Shown here: positions 8,092-16,961 of the stretch, piece after piece
Layout of the letters: every line of letters starts with the position of its first letter
How positions within the stretch are numbered: the first letter of the stretch is position 1
Source of the DNA: Spiribacter salinus M19-40
Lineage (GTDB): Bacteria > Pseudomonadota > Gammaproteobacteria > Nitrococcales > Nitrococcaceae
Length of the DNA stretch: 64,000 nt
Direction: 5' to 3'
Assembly: GCF_000319575.2 (NCBI RefSeq)
Contig: NC_021291.1
Coordinates: 930,001 to 994,000, forward strand
Notes under the pieces: model-generated
Database searches by the model: none
Seen by the model: the letters and a program-made list of their open reading frames with translations, nothing else
What the model was told of the DNA's origin: nothing
Program-made: the position numbers and the translations under genes

Positions 8092-9480
8092 TTACAGCAC
8101 CTCCTCGGAGGTCTGGGCAAGGCGCGAGCGCTCGACAGTGCGGAGCGTGACATGACCCGCATGCGGCCAGAAGAGGAATCGCTCGACCAGATAGGCCAGT
8201 CCGCAGGTCGACGGGGTGAGATACGGTGTATCAATCTGGCCAACATTGCCCATAAAGATCAATTTGGTATTACGCCCAGCCCGCGTTGCCAAGCTCTTGA
8301 CCTGCCGAGGCGTGAGATTCTGCGCCTCATCAATGATTAACAGGGTATCGGTGAACGTCCGCCCGCGCATGAATCCCATCGATCGCATCTGCACGCGGGA
8401 TTCAAGAAAATGCCGAGCGGCGGTTGAGACATTCTCGTCCTGAACGCGCAGCAGTTCGTTGAGGTTATCCTGAAAGGCGCCCATCCATGGGTTCATCTTC
8501 TCCTCTTCCGTGCCAGGCAAAAAACCGATCTCCTCACCCATCGGTGTGGTCTCTCGAGTAATCACCACCCGCTCGAACGCCCGCTCGTCAAAAACCAGCG
8601 ATAAGGCAGCCGCCATCACGATGAACGTCTTCCCCGTGCCAGCGGCACCCGCAAGACTCACCAGATCAATGGTGTCATCCATGAGCAGGTTCATCGCAAA
8701 GTTCTGATGGGCATCCCGTGCATTCACGCCCCAGAGATTGCGGCCGTTTCGGTAGCTCGAGCAGGTCTCAACCTCGGCTTCACGGTCATCATGGCGCCGG
8801 ACAATCGCCTCAAACCCCTCGTCGTCACGAACCAGCATGCCCGGATGCCACTCAGCCACCGCATCGCCTCTTACCGCATAACGCGGACGCCCCGAGGCGC
8901 TCTCACCACCCAACTCATAGGCCTCGAGGTCACCCCAGACCCGACCCGTCCGCCAGACGCCATCGCTCATGGAGTCGCTGTCGCGCAGCACGCTGTCGTG
9001 GCGATAGTCCTCTACACGAAGATCAAGCGCAGCCGCCTTGACCTGCAAGTTGACGTCCTTGCTGATCACAATGGGCGTTGATGAGGAAGGCGCCTGCCCT
9101 GCGGCAATCGCCGCGGCCAGAATGAGATTATCCGGCGTGGCTTGATGGAATGTGTCGCTGTTCGACAGATCCGGTGTCGGCAGGAACCGCAGGGTTCCAC
9201 CCACACCACTGGCCTTGTGGATAGGAATACCGGCATGAACCTCGGCCGGGCTATGCCCCTCGAGTAGCTGGCTCAGGTTTCGGGTGGCCTGCCGCGCCGA
9301 GCGGGCCGTGTCAGACCGACCGGTTTTCAGTCCGTCCAACTCTTCAAGAACGGTCATCGGGATAAGCACTTCGTGCTCGTCAAATTTCAGAACGGCGGCG
9401 GGGTCATGGATGAGGACGTTGGTGTCAAGGATGTAGGAACGTCGGGCACTCGCATTGAGTGGCTGAATCATGGTCGGCAC
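8092..9480 (-). CDS. PhoH family PIN-domain/ATPase protein
   Basis: 462-residue PhoH-like protein of the long (PhoH2, YlaK-type) class: an N-terminal PIN ribonuclease-like domain (YILDTNVLIHDP, about residues 16-27, with further acidic residues) joined to a C-terminal PhoH RNA helicase-like ATPase with Walker A GAAGTGKTFIV and Walker B LLIIDEAQNLTPRQVK. These proteins are proposed RNA-unwinding/cleaving enzymes. An ATG 9 nt inside (9471) is an alternative start. It converges on ssrA across the terminator. Confidence 0.93.
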   Translation of the reverse strand: MPTMIQPLNASARRSYILDTNVLIHDPAAVLKFDEHEVLIPMTVLEELDGLKTGRSDTARSARQATRNLSQLLEGHSPAEVHAGIPIHKASGVGGTLRFLPTPDLSNSDTFHQATPDNLILAAAIAAGQAPSSSTPIVISKDVNLQVKAAALDLRVEDYRHDSVLRDSDSMSDGVWRTGRVWGDLEAYELGGESASGRPRYAVRGDAVAEWHPGMLVRDDEGFEAIVRRHDDREAEVETCSSYRNGRNLWGVNARDAHQNFAMNLLMDDTIDLVSLAGAAGTGKTFIVMAAALSLVFDERAFERVVITRETTPMGEEIGFLPGTEEEKMNPWMGAFQDNLNELLRVQDENVSTAARHFLESRVQMRSMGFMRGRTFTDTLLIIDEAQNLTPRQVKSLATRAGRNTKLIFMGNVGQIDTPYLTPSTCGLAYLVERFLFWPHAGHVTLRTVERSRLAQTSEEVL

Positions 9481-9561
9481 TCCGTTATAAGGGTCCGTTT
9501 CAAAACCATTTCCAGCCTATGGCGGAAATGCGACAGCCTTATTGCGGTATCACCGGGCCCG

Positions 9562-10800
9562 TCAACTTAGACGCGATAGCGCGTCTGCCACATGCACGCC
9601 CGAGAGCAAGGCACTCTCGCAACTGCCCATCCGGGCCGCTGTGCTGATGTAATCACCGCAGAAGGCGACCCGAGCGTCCGGGCAGACCGACAGCGCCGCC
9701 GGCAACGGCTCACCCTCGGGAAACGCGTTACCCCACCGGTGCAGTAACGGCCCGAACGCGCACTGCGATCGCTCAATCGCAGGCAGCCCCGGAATCTCGG
9801 CAAGCGCTGCGAGCATCTCCTCAATGAGCCCATCCTCGCGGGTGGTGTCCGAAGCGGCATCGCCAACCCGCGCGGCACTCGATGACGACCCGTGAACCCC
9901 GGCATTGTCCCGGGCATAGGCGGTTGTCGAGTGCAAAACAATCGCACAACCCGAGTCACCACAGGGCTGTATCGACACCTTTGCGAGCACACTATGGCCC
10001 TCGATGAGGCCATCATTAAAGCCGAGACGCTGCCAGTGCGCGGCGGCCTCGCCCGTGCAGTAGAACAACACGGTCAGTACCGGGGCCGCCGTTTGCTGCC
10101 CGATGCACTCAAGGGCCGCATCCAGGCGGGGATCCTCCAGCGCTGATGTGGCTTGAACCAGCGGCGCTTCACCGCCAAACGTGTCCGACCAGCGCGGGTG
10201 CGCCACACCGCTCCCAGCGACGACCAGCCAGTCCGCCCGTCCCACCTCGTCCTGGCTCTTGTCCGTCAGCACCCACGGCGCCCCCTCATCCTCACCGCGG
10301 GCCAGGCCTCTGACCATCGTTGAATACGCGGACACGATCGGTGAGAGAACGGTGTTATCGCGATCTCGTAGAAGCCTGTCAGCGAACTCCGCCATCTCGC
10401 CATTGCCCCCGGTGATTAACGCTTCGCCGTTACCGGCCTCGCGCGGGCGGAGCTCGCCCGTTTTGCCATCAATCAACACGCGGTCACCGAGATAAGGGGC
10501 AACGGCGTCGCCGAGCGAGGACAATACGGCCAACCCCTCCGGCGTGGAGATGTCCGCATAGGGCGCACCATGATTGATCCGCAGTTCGGGAATCGCGCGT
10601 GTTTTTCGGGTGGAGGCGCGTCCGCCAGGGCCCCGGCCAATCTCATAGAGCGTGACGCGACTCAGTGCCTCTGGCATTGACAATGCCAGCCCTCTCGCCG
10701 CGGAGGCACCGGCAATGCCACTGCCAATGATGGCGACACTGAGGCCATCGCGATTATGGGGGCCGTTCGAGGAAAGCGACATGGACTGGGCTCGCTGCAA
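9562..10800 (-). CDS. FAD-dependent amine oxidase/renalase-like protein
   Basis: 412-residue flavoprotein. The dinucleotide-binding motif VAIIGSGIAGASAARGLAL appears at about residues 22-40 and GRGPGGRASTRK follows, matching the flavin monoamine oxidase/renalase group (NAD(P)-binding Rossmann type). The C-terminal FAD segment is seen in VAFCGDYISTAARMGSCESALLSG, which contacts the flavin ribityl chain in this family. Start could instead be ATG 10782, six codons inside. Substrate cannot be inferred: no operon partner, 53 bp from the carbonic anhydrase gene upstream. Confidence 0.85.
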   Translation of the reverse strand: MQRAQSMSLSSNGPHNRDGLSVAIIGSGIAGASAARGLALSMPEALSRVTLYEIGRGPGGRASTRKTRAIPELRINHGAPYADISTPEGLAVLSSLGDAVAPYLGDRVLIDGKTGELRPREAGNGEALITGGNGEMAEFADRLLRDRDNTVLSPIVSAYSTMVRGLARGEDEGAPWVLTDKSQDEVGRADWLVVAGSGVAHPRWSDTFGGEAPLVQATSALEDPRLDAALECIGQQTAAPVLTVLFYCTGEAAAHWQRLGFNDGLIEGHSVLAKVSIQPCGDSGCAIVLHSTTAYARDNAGVHGSSSSAARVGDAASDTTREDGLIEEMLAALAEIPGLPAIERSQCAFGPLLHRWGNAFPEGEPLPAALSVCPDARVAFCGDYISTAARMGSCESALLSGVHVADALSRLS

Positions 10801-10853
10801 ATCAATCCTGCATGCTAGCTGACCTCGACCGCTAAAACGAAGGCTTCAACTGG

Positions 10854-11351
10854 TCAGTCTGCGGGAACCGCCTCCAACTCGCCTGTACTGACGTTGTACA
10901 CAAAGCCACTGATCGCCTGGCCATTGGGGAGATACGGGACGGCTTTCAATCGGCGGATCGACTGACGGACATCTTCGTAAGGGTCATCAAAGGCATCCAG
11001 CGCGAAGGCCGGCCGATGCCCGGTCTCTTTCTCGACCTCAGCTTTCACGGCATCATCCTTGAACGTGACCATGCCGCAGTCGGTGTGGTGAATCAGGACA
11101 ATCTCGGTGGTGCCGAGCAGCCGCTGAGAGATCAGCAGTGAGCGAACGACGTCGTCCGTGACCACGCCACCTGCATTCCGAATGACATGCGCTTCGCCAA
11201 GCCCGAGGCCAAGCAGACGATAAACATCCAGCCGCGCATCCATGCAGGCGACGATCGCAACCTGACGCCCAGGCGGCATGGGCAGATTACCCTGATCAAA
11301 GTCCCGGGCGTATGCGTGATTCGCTTCAACAAACTCATCGGCTCGACTCAT
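10854..11351 (-). CDS. Beta-class carbonic anhydrase
   Basis: 165-residue beta-carbonic anhydrase interconverting CO2 and bicarbonate. The zinc ligands are visible as C36 in VACMDARLD and H89/C92 in HHTDCG; D38 and R40 form the Asp-Arg dyad of the active site. The short length and lack of N-terminal extension resemble the small cytosolic Rv1284-like subgroup rather than the ~220-residue E. coli Can. Monocistronic by spacing. In this window it could supply bicarbonate or buffer CO2 released by urease, but that link is speculative. Confidence 0.92.
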   Translation of the reverse strand: MSRADEFVEANHAYARDFDQGNLPMPPGRQVAIVACMDARLDVYRLLGLGLGEAHVIRNAGGVVTDDVVRSLLISQRLLGTTEIVLIHHTDCGMVTFKDDAVKAEVEKETGHRPAFALDAFDDPYEDVRQSIRRLKAVPYLPNGQAISGFVYNVSTGELEAVPAD

Positions 11352-11486
11352 GACGGTAAGCTCCTCGCTATCTTGATTGATGCGTGACCGTATCAGTCGG
11401 CGCGCTTTCTGATTAATACCGAGTTTTCATGACGTTAGTCGCAAAGGGCGCAAGCCTGCTAATGCGAGGCGCCGGTCCTGACGGCC

Positions 11487-12218
11487 CTACTGACCTTTCG
11501 TCCGCAGCGCGCCCCGACCGCCATCGACCGGAAATACCTGACCGGTGATCCAGCCCGCGTCAGGGCTCAGCAGAAATGCCGCTAACGCCGCGTGGTCGTC
11601 CGCTGCACCAACCCGCTTCAGCGGATGGGCCGCGGCGAGTGCCTCCGCCATTGGCTCGCTGGACAGGAGCTGACTGGCAATGCCTGTTTCGCTAATGCTC
11701 GGGGCAATGCAGTTGACCCGCACGTCCGGGGCCAGGTCGGTGGCCAGTGACCGCGCCAACGCTTCGACGCCCCCTTTGGCCGCAGAAATCACTGCGTGGT
11801 TACCAAAGCCCTGTTCGGCGGCAACCGTGGAGAACATCACGACACTGCCCTTCGCCTTTTTAAGCGCCGGCGCGGCGGCCTGCACCGCCAGTGCTGCGCC
11901 CACCGTATTCAGCCGGTAGCAATCGATCAGATCCGACGCGTTGATGCTCTTGAGCGGCTTTAACACGATATTCCCGATGCAGTAGGCGAGCCCAGCAAGC
12001 CCCTCCTCCGTCTGCGCCGCGTCGACCGCGGCCTTAATCGAATCGCTATCCATGACATCGCAACTGACCACGGTCCCGCCCGTTTCTTCAGCGAGCGATT
12101 CGATGCTCGATGGCTCGCGTGCCGATAGCGCCAGCGGATAACCCGCGGCCGCCAGGCGCCTCGCCAGCGCCTCACCGATCCCGCCGTGGGCGCCCATGAT
12201 AAAAAACGGTGCAGTCAT
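11487..12218 (-). CDS. SDR-family oxidoreductase lacking the catalytic Tyr
   Basis: 243-residue Rossmann-fold short-chain dehydrogenase/reductase. The cofactor loop reads GAHGGIGEALA (residues 9-19; family TGxxxGIG), CDVMD is the adenine-binding acidic region, and the catalytic Ser is S130 (MFSTVAAEQG). The YxxxK signature is altered to I144xxxK148 (HAVISAAKGG), so the usual proton-donating Tyr is missing although the Lys remains. The C-terminal FPVDGG is typical. Start chosen at ATG 12218, giving a normal SDR length; the longer frame to 12461 overlaps the divergent flavoprotein gene. Function unknown; divergent from a PNPOx-like gene. Confidence 0.86.
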   Translation of the reverse strand: MTAPFFIMGAHGGIGEALARRLAAAGYPLALSAREPSSIESLAEETGGTVVSCDVMDSDSIKAAVDAAQTEEGLAGLAYCIGNIVLKPLKSINASDLIDCYRLNTVGAALAVQAAAPALKKAKGSVVMFSTVAAEQGFGNHAVISAAKGGVEALARSLATDLAPDVRVNCIAPSISETGIASQLLSSEPMAEALAAAHPLKRVGAADDHAALAAFLLSPDAGWITGQVFPVDGGRGALRTKGQ

Positions 12219-12310
12219 TACCTTGCTTCCTATTCGCGGATGTACCGGATCGGACACCGATAGCCCAGCGGAATTCACGCCAACGCAGGGCGATTCGATA
12301 GAATGGCGGG

Positions 12311-12880
12311 ATGACTGAAGAACTGCACGAGTGGGCCCGATCCCTCGATACGCTGCTTGATCAGACCTGGAAGCGCCTGGCGCGCGGTGTCGCCGATCGG
12401 CGCGCCCCGGCTCGGCACCCGACGCTCGCCACGGTTGATCACGCCGGCCTGCCCCAGGCACGCACGGTCGTGCTGCGCAGCGCCGACCCGGACACCGGGC
12501 AACTCCGCATTTACACGGACCGCCATGCCGACAAGGTCGATGACGTGCAGGCTCACCCGTTTGCTGCCGTGCATGTCTGGGACAATGTCGCCCACCTGCA
12601 GATGCGCCTTGGCGCCGAGGTGGAGATCCTCACCGGCGAGACGCTAGCACCCGTGTGGACACAGCTCACCGACCACGCACGCAGCTGTTATGGCTTCCAC
12701 CCGGCCTCAGGCGGCGCCATCGCTGATGGACTGGCTTACGAGAAATGGCCCGATCTCACCGCCTTCGCCGTGCTCGAGCTCACCATTAAGCACATGGACA
12801 TCCTGCACCTGGGCTATCAGCACCGCCGTGCGCGCTACCACCGCGGCGATGGGTGGGCCGGGCAGTGGGTCGTGCCCTAG
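12311..12880 (+). CDS. Pyridoxamine 5'-phosphate oxidase-like flavoprotein
   Basis: 189-residue FMN-binding split-barrel protein (PNPOx-like, Alr4036-type). Recognisable strands: HPTLATVDHAGLPQARTVVL and DTGQLRIYTDRHADKVDDV, the latter with the FMN-phosphate contacts of the family, then FAAVHVWDNVAHLQMRLG. It is shorter than true PdxH (~215 residues) and I do not see the PdxH C-terminal signature, so it is more likely a related FMN protein than the vitamin B6 enzyme. Divergent from the SDR gene with 92 bp between. Confidence 0.82.
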   Translation: MTEELHEWARSLDTLLDQTWKRLARGVADRRAPARHPTLATVDHAGLPQARTVVLRSADPDTGQLRIYTDRHADKVDDVQAHPFAAVHVWDNVAHLQMRLGAEVEILTGETLAPVWTQLTDHARSCYGFHPASGGAIADGLAYEKWPDLTAFAVLELTIKHMDILHLGYQHRRARYHRGDGWAGQWVVP

Positions 12881-13035
12881 CGCGCTCGGCCTACTCAGCC
12901 GGCATCAGCGGCTGACTCTAATTTACATCGAAGCAGTGGGAACTCTCGGTAACTGCCCCGGTCGGGAGAAAAGTCACGTAGGATCAACGCTTGCGGGTTA
13001 CACCCCTTTTTCACACACTGCATAGAGCGTTTTAT

Positions 13036-14094
13036 ATGTCTGAAGCCCAAGCCTTTGCCGCCCACTCCGAACAATCCGGCCTCGCACCGTTCACCCTGGA
13101 GCGCCGCGCGCTCCGCCCCGATGATGTCGCCATCGACATCGACTACTGCGGGGTTTGCCACACCGATATCCACTTCGCGCAGAACGACTGGGGCATGACG
13201 CAGTACCCTGTTGTTCCTGGCCATGAGATCGTGGGGCGAGTGTCAGCGGTCGGCGACGCGGTGACCGGCTTTAGGCCTGGCGATGTGGTCGGCGTGGGCT
13301 GCATGGTCGATGCCTGCCGGCAGTGCGAGCCCTGCCAGGAGGGCCTCGAGCAGTACTGCATCGAGGGCCCTACCCTCACCTACAACGGCCAGGATCGCCA
13401 CGACCATTCCATCACCTTCGGCGGTTACTCCGAGGCCATCGTGGTGAGCGACCGGTTTGTGGTGAATATCCCCGAGCAGCTGGACCCGGCCGCCGCGGCA
13501 CCCCTGCTTTGCGCCGGGATCACCACCTACTCGCCGTTGCGGCACTACGGTGTCAAGGCGGGCGACAAGGTTGGCGTGATCGGCATGGGTGGCCTTGGCC
13601 ACATGGGCATCAAGTTCGCCAAGGCGCTGGGGGCGGAGGTGACCGTGTTCACCCGCTCCGAGAACAAGGTGGATGAGGCGAAGTCGCAGGGTGCTGAGCA
13701 CGTCATCGTGTCTACCGACGAGGCCCAGATGGAAGCCGCGGCTGGCTCGTTTGACTTCATGCTCGACACCGTTCCGGTGCAGCACGACCTCAACCCCTAC
13801 CTCGCGCTACTGCGCCATGATGGCACGCATATTCTGGTGGGGCTGGTGGAGCCCATCGAGCCCGCCCTGCACGCCGGCAGCCTGATCTTTGGCCGTCGCG
13901 TTCTGGCCGGGTCGCTTATTGGTGGCATGCCCGAGACGCAGGAAGTGCTGGATTTCTGCGCCAAGCACGACATCACCTGCGATGTGGAAATGCTCGATAT
14001 TCACAACATCAATGCCGCCTACGAGCGCGTTAAGCAGGGTGATGTGAAATATCGGTTTGTCATCGATATGGCCACGCTGAAGGGCAATGGCTAA
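13036..14094 (+). CDS. Zinc-dependent alcohol dehydrogenase (CAD/YahK type)
   Basis: 352-residue medium-chain dehydrogenase, probably NADP-linked alcohol/aldehyde interconversion. Catalytic zinc ligands are in YCGVCHTDIH and GHEIVG; the structural zinc uses the four-Cys lobe CRQCEPCQEGLEQYC; the Rossmann loop is GMGGLGHMGIKFAK. The overall pattern is of the cinnamyl-alcohol-dehydrogenase/YahK branch. Start placed at ATG 13036; an upstream in-frame start at 12991 adds 15 unlikely residues. Its last 8 nt overlap the zinc-finger gene that follows, so the two are likely translated together. Confidence 0.92.
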   Translation: MSEAQAFAAHSEQSGLAPFTLERRALRPDDVAIDIDYCGVCHTDIHFAQNDWGMTQYPVVPGHEIVGRVSAVGDAVTGFRPGDVVGVGCMVDACRQCEPCQEGLEQYCIEGPTLTYNGQDRHDHSITFGGYSEAIVVSDRFVVNIPEQLDPAAAAPLLCAGITTYSPLRHYGVKAGDKVGVIGMGGLGHMGIKFAKALGAEVTVFTRSENKVDEAKSQGAEHVIVSTDEAQMEAAAGSFDFMLDTVPVQHDLNPYLALLRHDGTHILVGLVEPIEPALHAGSLIFGRRVLAGSLIGGMPETQEVLDFCAKHDITCDVEMLDIHNINAAYERVKQGDVKYRFVIDMATLKGNG

Positions 14095-14353
14095 GGGATT
14101 TGGCAGTGAGGATGCGGCGCAGGACGAAATCGAAAGCGCCGTGAACGACGCCGTGCGGCGGGCGCAGAGCGCCCTGCCGCAGGGCGTCAGCCTGACTCAC
14201 TGCGAAGCCTGTGACGCCCCGATCCCTGAAGGCCGGCAACAGGCCATGCCAGGTGTACGCCTATGCGTTGCCTGCCAGGAGGCTGAAGACCAGGCTCAGG
14301 CCCACACCAGCGGTTACAACCGCCGCGGCAGCAAGGACAGTCAGCTGCGCTAG
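14087..14353 (+). CDS. DksA/TraR family C4 zinc-finger protein
   Basis: 88-residue small protein with a C4 zinc finger: CEAC (about residues 43-46) and CVAC (about 64-67) separated by the conserved APIPEGRQQAMPG. This is the TraR/DksA zinc-finger family (YbiI-like), which binds the RNA polymerase secondary channel in characterised members. The short form lacks DksA's long coiled coil, keeping only one short acidic N-terminal helix. Overlaps the alcohol dehydrogenase by 8 nt. Confidence 0.88.
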   Translation: MAKGFGSEDAAQDEIESAVNDAVRRAQSALPQGVSLTHCEACDAPIPEGRQQAMPGVRLCVACQEAEDQAQAHTSGYNRRGSKDSQLR

Positions 14354-14357
14354 CGGC

Positions 14358-15239
14358 TCAGGCCGGCTGCGGCTCCCGCCCGGCACCCCGCGCCTCGGCA
14401 ATGAACTCCACCACCATATGCGGCACCGTCAGCGCCGCCAGGCCCACAAAGATCACCCGCAGCAGCACGGCATCCGCCGGCAGGCCAACCAGAAAGGGAA
14501 TGGCCGCAATCGCCAGGGCGTACGTGGCCAACGTGGTTGGCGCAACCGCACGCAGCTTCTCTCCCCAGCTCTCAAGACCCAGGTCCCGAGACGCCACCTC
14601 AAGATGCCGCGGGCTGTGCAAAAAGCACCAGTAGGCGATGAAATACGCCAGCGGATGCAGGAGCCAGGCGCCAAGCACCAGCAGCAGAGGATCGCGCCAG
14701 TCGCTGAGCTGCCGAGTGGAATGCGTCACAAGCCCGGTTAACAACAACGCACCCCCGAGCGCCAGCGACCACGGCGCCGCCTGAACGATGAACCCCGGCT
14801 GCGTGCTGCCAAGCATTTCAAACAGCGGCACGACCACCTCGGGCTGAAACACCACCGGCAGCGAGACAATCCACAGCCCATAACCCGAGCCGCCGATTCG
14901 CCCGATGCGGGCCGCGACGTCATCACCGAAATGCACGGCTGAGTACAGTAAAAAGACGACCAGCGCGGCATCCGGCGCCTGCCACCACACCGCCAGCACC
15001 ACAGCACTGAGCGCCATGTACGCTGCAAAAAAACCGCCAAGGCGCAGCGGGCTTTGCAGTGGCAGATACCGCTTCGCCACCGCCGTATCGAGACTGCCAT
15101 GCGGCAGGCCCAGAAAAGCGGTTGCGACCCCGAGGACGGTATACAAAGGCCACTGCCCCGGCAGCAGAGAGACCCCCACGGCCAGCAACAGCCCGATCGG
15201 AAACAGCCAAAAGGCCGGCGGACGCTCAACGGTTTCCAT
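14358..15239 (-). CDS. blh: Brp/Blh-family beta-carotene 15,15'-dioxygenase
   Basis: 293-residue polytopic membrane protein of the Brp/Blh family, which cleaves beta-carotene to two molecules of retinal. Four family histidine motifs are present: GLPHGSLD (about residue 45), SAVHFGDD (about 102), CFLHSPRHLE (about 208) and VPHMVVEF (about 276); these bind the catalytic iron. Eight or so hydrophobic helices. Retinal production implies a microbial rhodopsin elsewhere in the genome, since none is in this window. It converges on the zinc-finger gene and is divergent from the TRAP operon. Confidence 0.9.
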   Translation of the reverse strand: METVERPPAFWLFPIGLLLAVGVSLLPGQWPLYTVLGVATAFLGLPHGSLDTAVAKRYLPLQSPLRLGGFFAAYMALSAVVLAVWWQAPDAALVVFLLYSAVHFGDDVAARIGRIGGSGYGLWIVSLPVVFQPEVVVPLFEMLGSTQPGFIVQAAPWSLALGGALLLTGLVTHSTRQLSDWRDPLLLVLGAWLLHPLAYFIAYWCFLHSPRHLEVASRDLGLESWGEKLRAVAPTTLATYALAIAAIPFLVGLPADAVLLRVIFVGLAALTVPHMVVEFIAEARGAGREPQPA

Positions 15240-15329
15240 GACGCATTCTCCCCAGGCAGTGAGTCACGATTGCATTGGCGCCAACATAGCAGGGGGTTGG
15301 GGGTTACGCCGCTCAAACCCGCGGCTTGC

Positions 15330-15343
15330 TTGATCCGGATCAG
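15330..15343. promoter_or_regulatory. CRP/FNR-family (FNR/Anr-like) box upstream of TRAP genes
   Basis: TTGAT-CCGG-ATCAG matches the FNR/Anr/Dnr consensus TTGAT-N4-ATCAA at 9 of 10 positions and includes a perfect 12-bp palindrome at 15331-15342. It lies 90 bp upstream of dctP and 91 bp upstream of the divergent blh, so it could act on either. Which regulator binds is not known from the sequence. Confidence 0.55.
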
Positions 15344-15432
15344 GTCTTGCGATCTGTGGCTCAGCGCATGGTGCAGAAAAGCGCAAGTCAGGATAGGATC
15401 GCGTGAATAATTTCAATAACGAGGAGGACACC

Positions 15433-16440
15433 ATGAAAAAAACCACCCTTCTGGCGCTGATCAGTGCCGCACTCATGGCACTGACATCCGCCCAGGCGTT
15501 TGCGCAGTACAAGGATGAATACACGGTCTCGACCGTGCTCCCAACGCCCTTCCCCTGGGGTGAGGCCGCCGAGCGCTGGGCCGATCTGGTCGCCGAGCGC
15601 AGTGACGGCGAGATCAACTTCAAGGTCTACCCCAACGCCGAGTTGGTCAGCGGCAATCAGACCCGGGAATTCCCGGCGCTGCGCAGTGGCGTGATCGACT
15701 TTGCCATTGGCTCGACCATCAACTGGTCACCCCAGGTGCCGGAGCTTAATCTGTTCTCGCTGCCCTTCCTGATGCCCGACTACGAGGCCATTGATGCACT
15801 CACACAGGGCGAGGCCGGTGAGATGGTGTTCGAGGCCGTCCGCGGCAAGGGCGTGGTGCCGCTGGCCTGGGGTGAGAACGGCTTTCGCGAGCTCTCCAAC
15901 TCCAAGGGTGTGATCACCGAGCCCTCGGATCTTGAGGGCATGAAGATCCGTGTCGTGGGCTCACCGCTGTTTGAGGACACATTCAACGCCCTGGGCGCCA
16001 ACCCGACACAGATGAGCTGGGCGGATGCCAAACCCGCGCTCTCCACCGGTGCCGTTGACGGCCAGGAAAACCCGCTTTCTGTCTTTGATATCGCGAACAT
16101 CCACGAAGTGGGCCAGACCTACCTGACGCGCTGGCACTACATGGCCGACCCGCTGATCTTTGCGGCCAACCGCAACATTTGGGCGAGCTTCAGCCCCGAG
16201 GATCAGGCGATGATCGAGCAGGCCGCGATCGATGCAGGCCTCTGGGAGATCGAGGGGTCGCGCTCGGCGGTGCCCTCACTGCGAGAGAGCATTGAGGGCC
16301 ACGGCGTCACCGTCACCGAGCTCACCGATGCGCAGCGCACGGCCTTCCGTGAGGCCACCGCCAGCGTCTACGAAGAGTGGACACCGGTGATCGGTGAAGA
16401 CCTGGTGAACACAGCCCGCGAGGCGATCGCTGATCGTTAA
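15433..16440 (+). CDS. dctP: TRAP transporter periplasmic solute-binding protein
   Basis: 335-residue DctP-type extracytoplasmic binding protein. Signal peptide MKKTTLLALISAALMALTSA followed by an AFA cleavage region; the mature protein has the family landmarks GEINFKVYPNAEL and the substrate-carboxylate Arg region LEGMKIRVVGSPLFEDTF. The start at 15433 is set by GAGGAGGACACC directly upstream. First gene of dctPQM; ligand unknown, though the family mostly imports dicarboxylates, sugar acids or other organic acids using a sodium gradient, a fitting energy source in a salty habitat. Confidence 0.94.
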   Translation: MKKTTLLALISAALMALTSAQAFAQYKDEYTVSTVLPTPFPWGEAAERWADLVAERSDGEINFKVYPNAELVSGNQTREFPALRSGVIDFAIGSTINWSPQVPELNLFSLPFLMPDYEAIDALTQGEAGEMVFEAVRGKGVVPLAWGENGFRELSNSKGVITEPSDLEGMKIRVVGSPLFEDTFNALGANPTQMSWADAKPALSTGAVDGQENPLSVFDIANIHEVGQTYLTRWHYMADPLIFAANRNIWASFSPEDQAMIEQAAIDAGLWEIEGSRSAVPSLRESIEGHGVTVTELTDAQRTAFREATASVYEEWTPVIGEDLVNTAREAIADR

Positions 16441-16460
16441 CCCACGCTGATCATCTTTTC

Positions 16461-16961
16461 ATGAAACGAGAAATCGACCAGCGGCACGCGTCACCCCGCG
16501 TGCCGCTGGCCATTGAGAAAGCCATTATCGCCGGCGCGCTGGCACTGATCTGTCTGATCAGCTTTGCCAACGTGCTGGTGCGCTACTTCACGGATTTCTC
16601 CTTTGCCTTTACCGAGGAGATTTCCGTTTTCATGCTGGTCATCCTGGCCTTTTTCGGCTCGGCCGTTGCCTTTGCCCGCGACGAGCAGATCCGCATCAGC
16701 TTCTTTCTTGAGCGCATGCCAACGCGTGTGCGCTGGGCGGCAACGCTCACCACGCTCATCGCCAACCTGACGATCTTCGCGCTGGTGGTCTGGTTTGGCG
16801 GGCGCTTCGCCTACGAGGAGTGGCTTTTCGATGCCACAACACCGGGGCTGGGCATTCCCGCCTGGTGGTATTCCATCTGGCTGCCCATCGCCGCGCTGGT
16901 CATCATTGCCCGGCTGATCGGCCGATTTCAGCGCCAGGTCCGGCAACAGGTGCCGGACTGA
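16461..16961 (+). CDS. dctQ: TRAP transporter small permease
   Basis: 166-residue four-helix membrane subunit of a TRAP transporter (DctQ). Hydrophobic segments at about residues 20-42, 52-72, 90-113 and 132-154; the motif FTEEISVFMLVILAFFGSA is typical of the family. It lies 20 bp downstream of dctP, and its TGA overlaps the dctM ATG by one base, so small and large permeases are translationally coupled. Confidence 0.92.
   Translation: MKREIDQRHASPRVPLAIEKAIIAGALALICLISFANVLVRYFTDFSFAFTEEISVFMLVILAFFGSAVAFARDEQIRISFFLERMPTRVRWAATLTTLIANLTIFALVVWFGGRFAYEEWLFDATTPGLGIPAWWYSIWLPIAALVIIARLIGRFQRQVRQQVPD

Noticed and set aside
12219-12461. N-terminal extension of the SDR
   Set aside because: It overlaps the divergent PNPOx-like gene and lacks a ribosome site; the ATG at 12218 gives a normal SDR.
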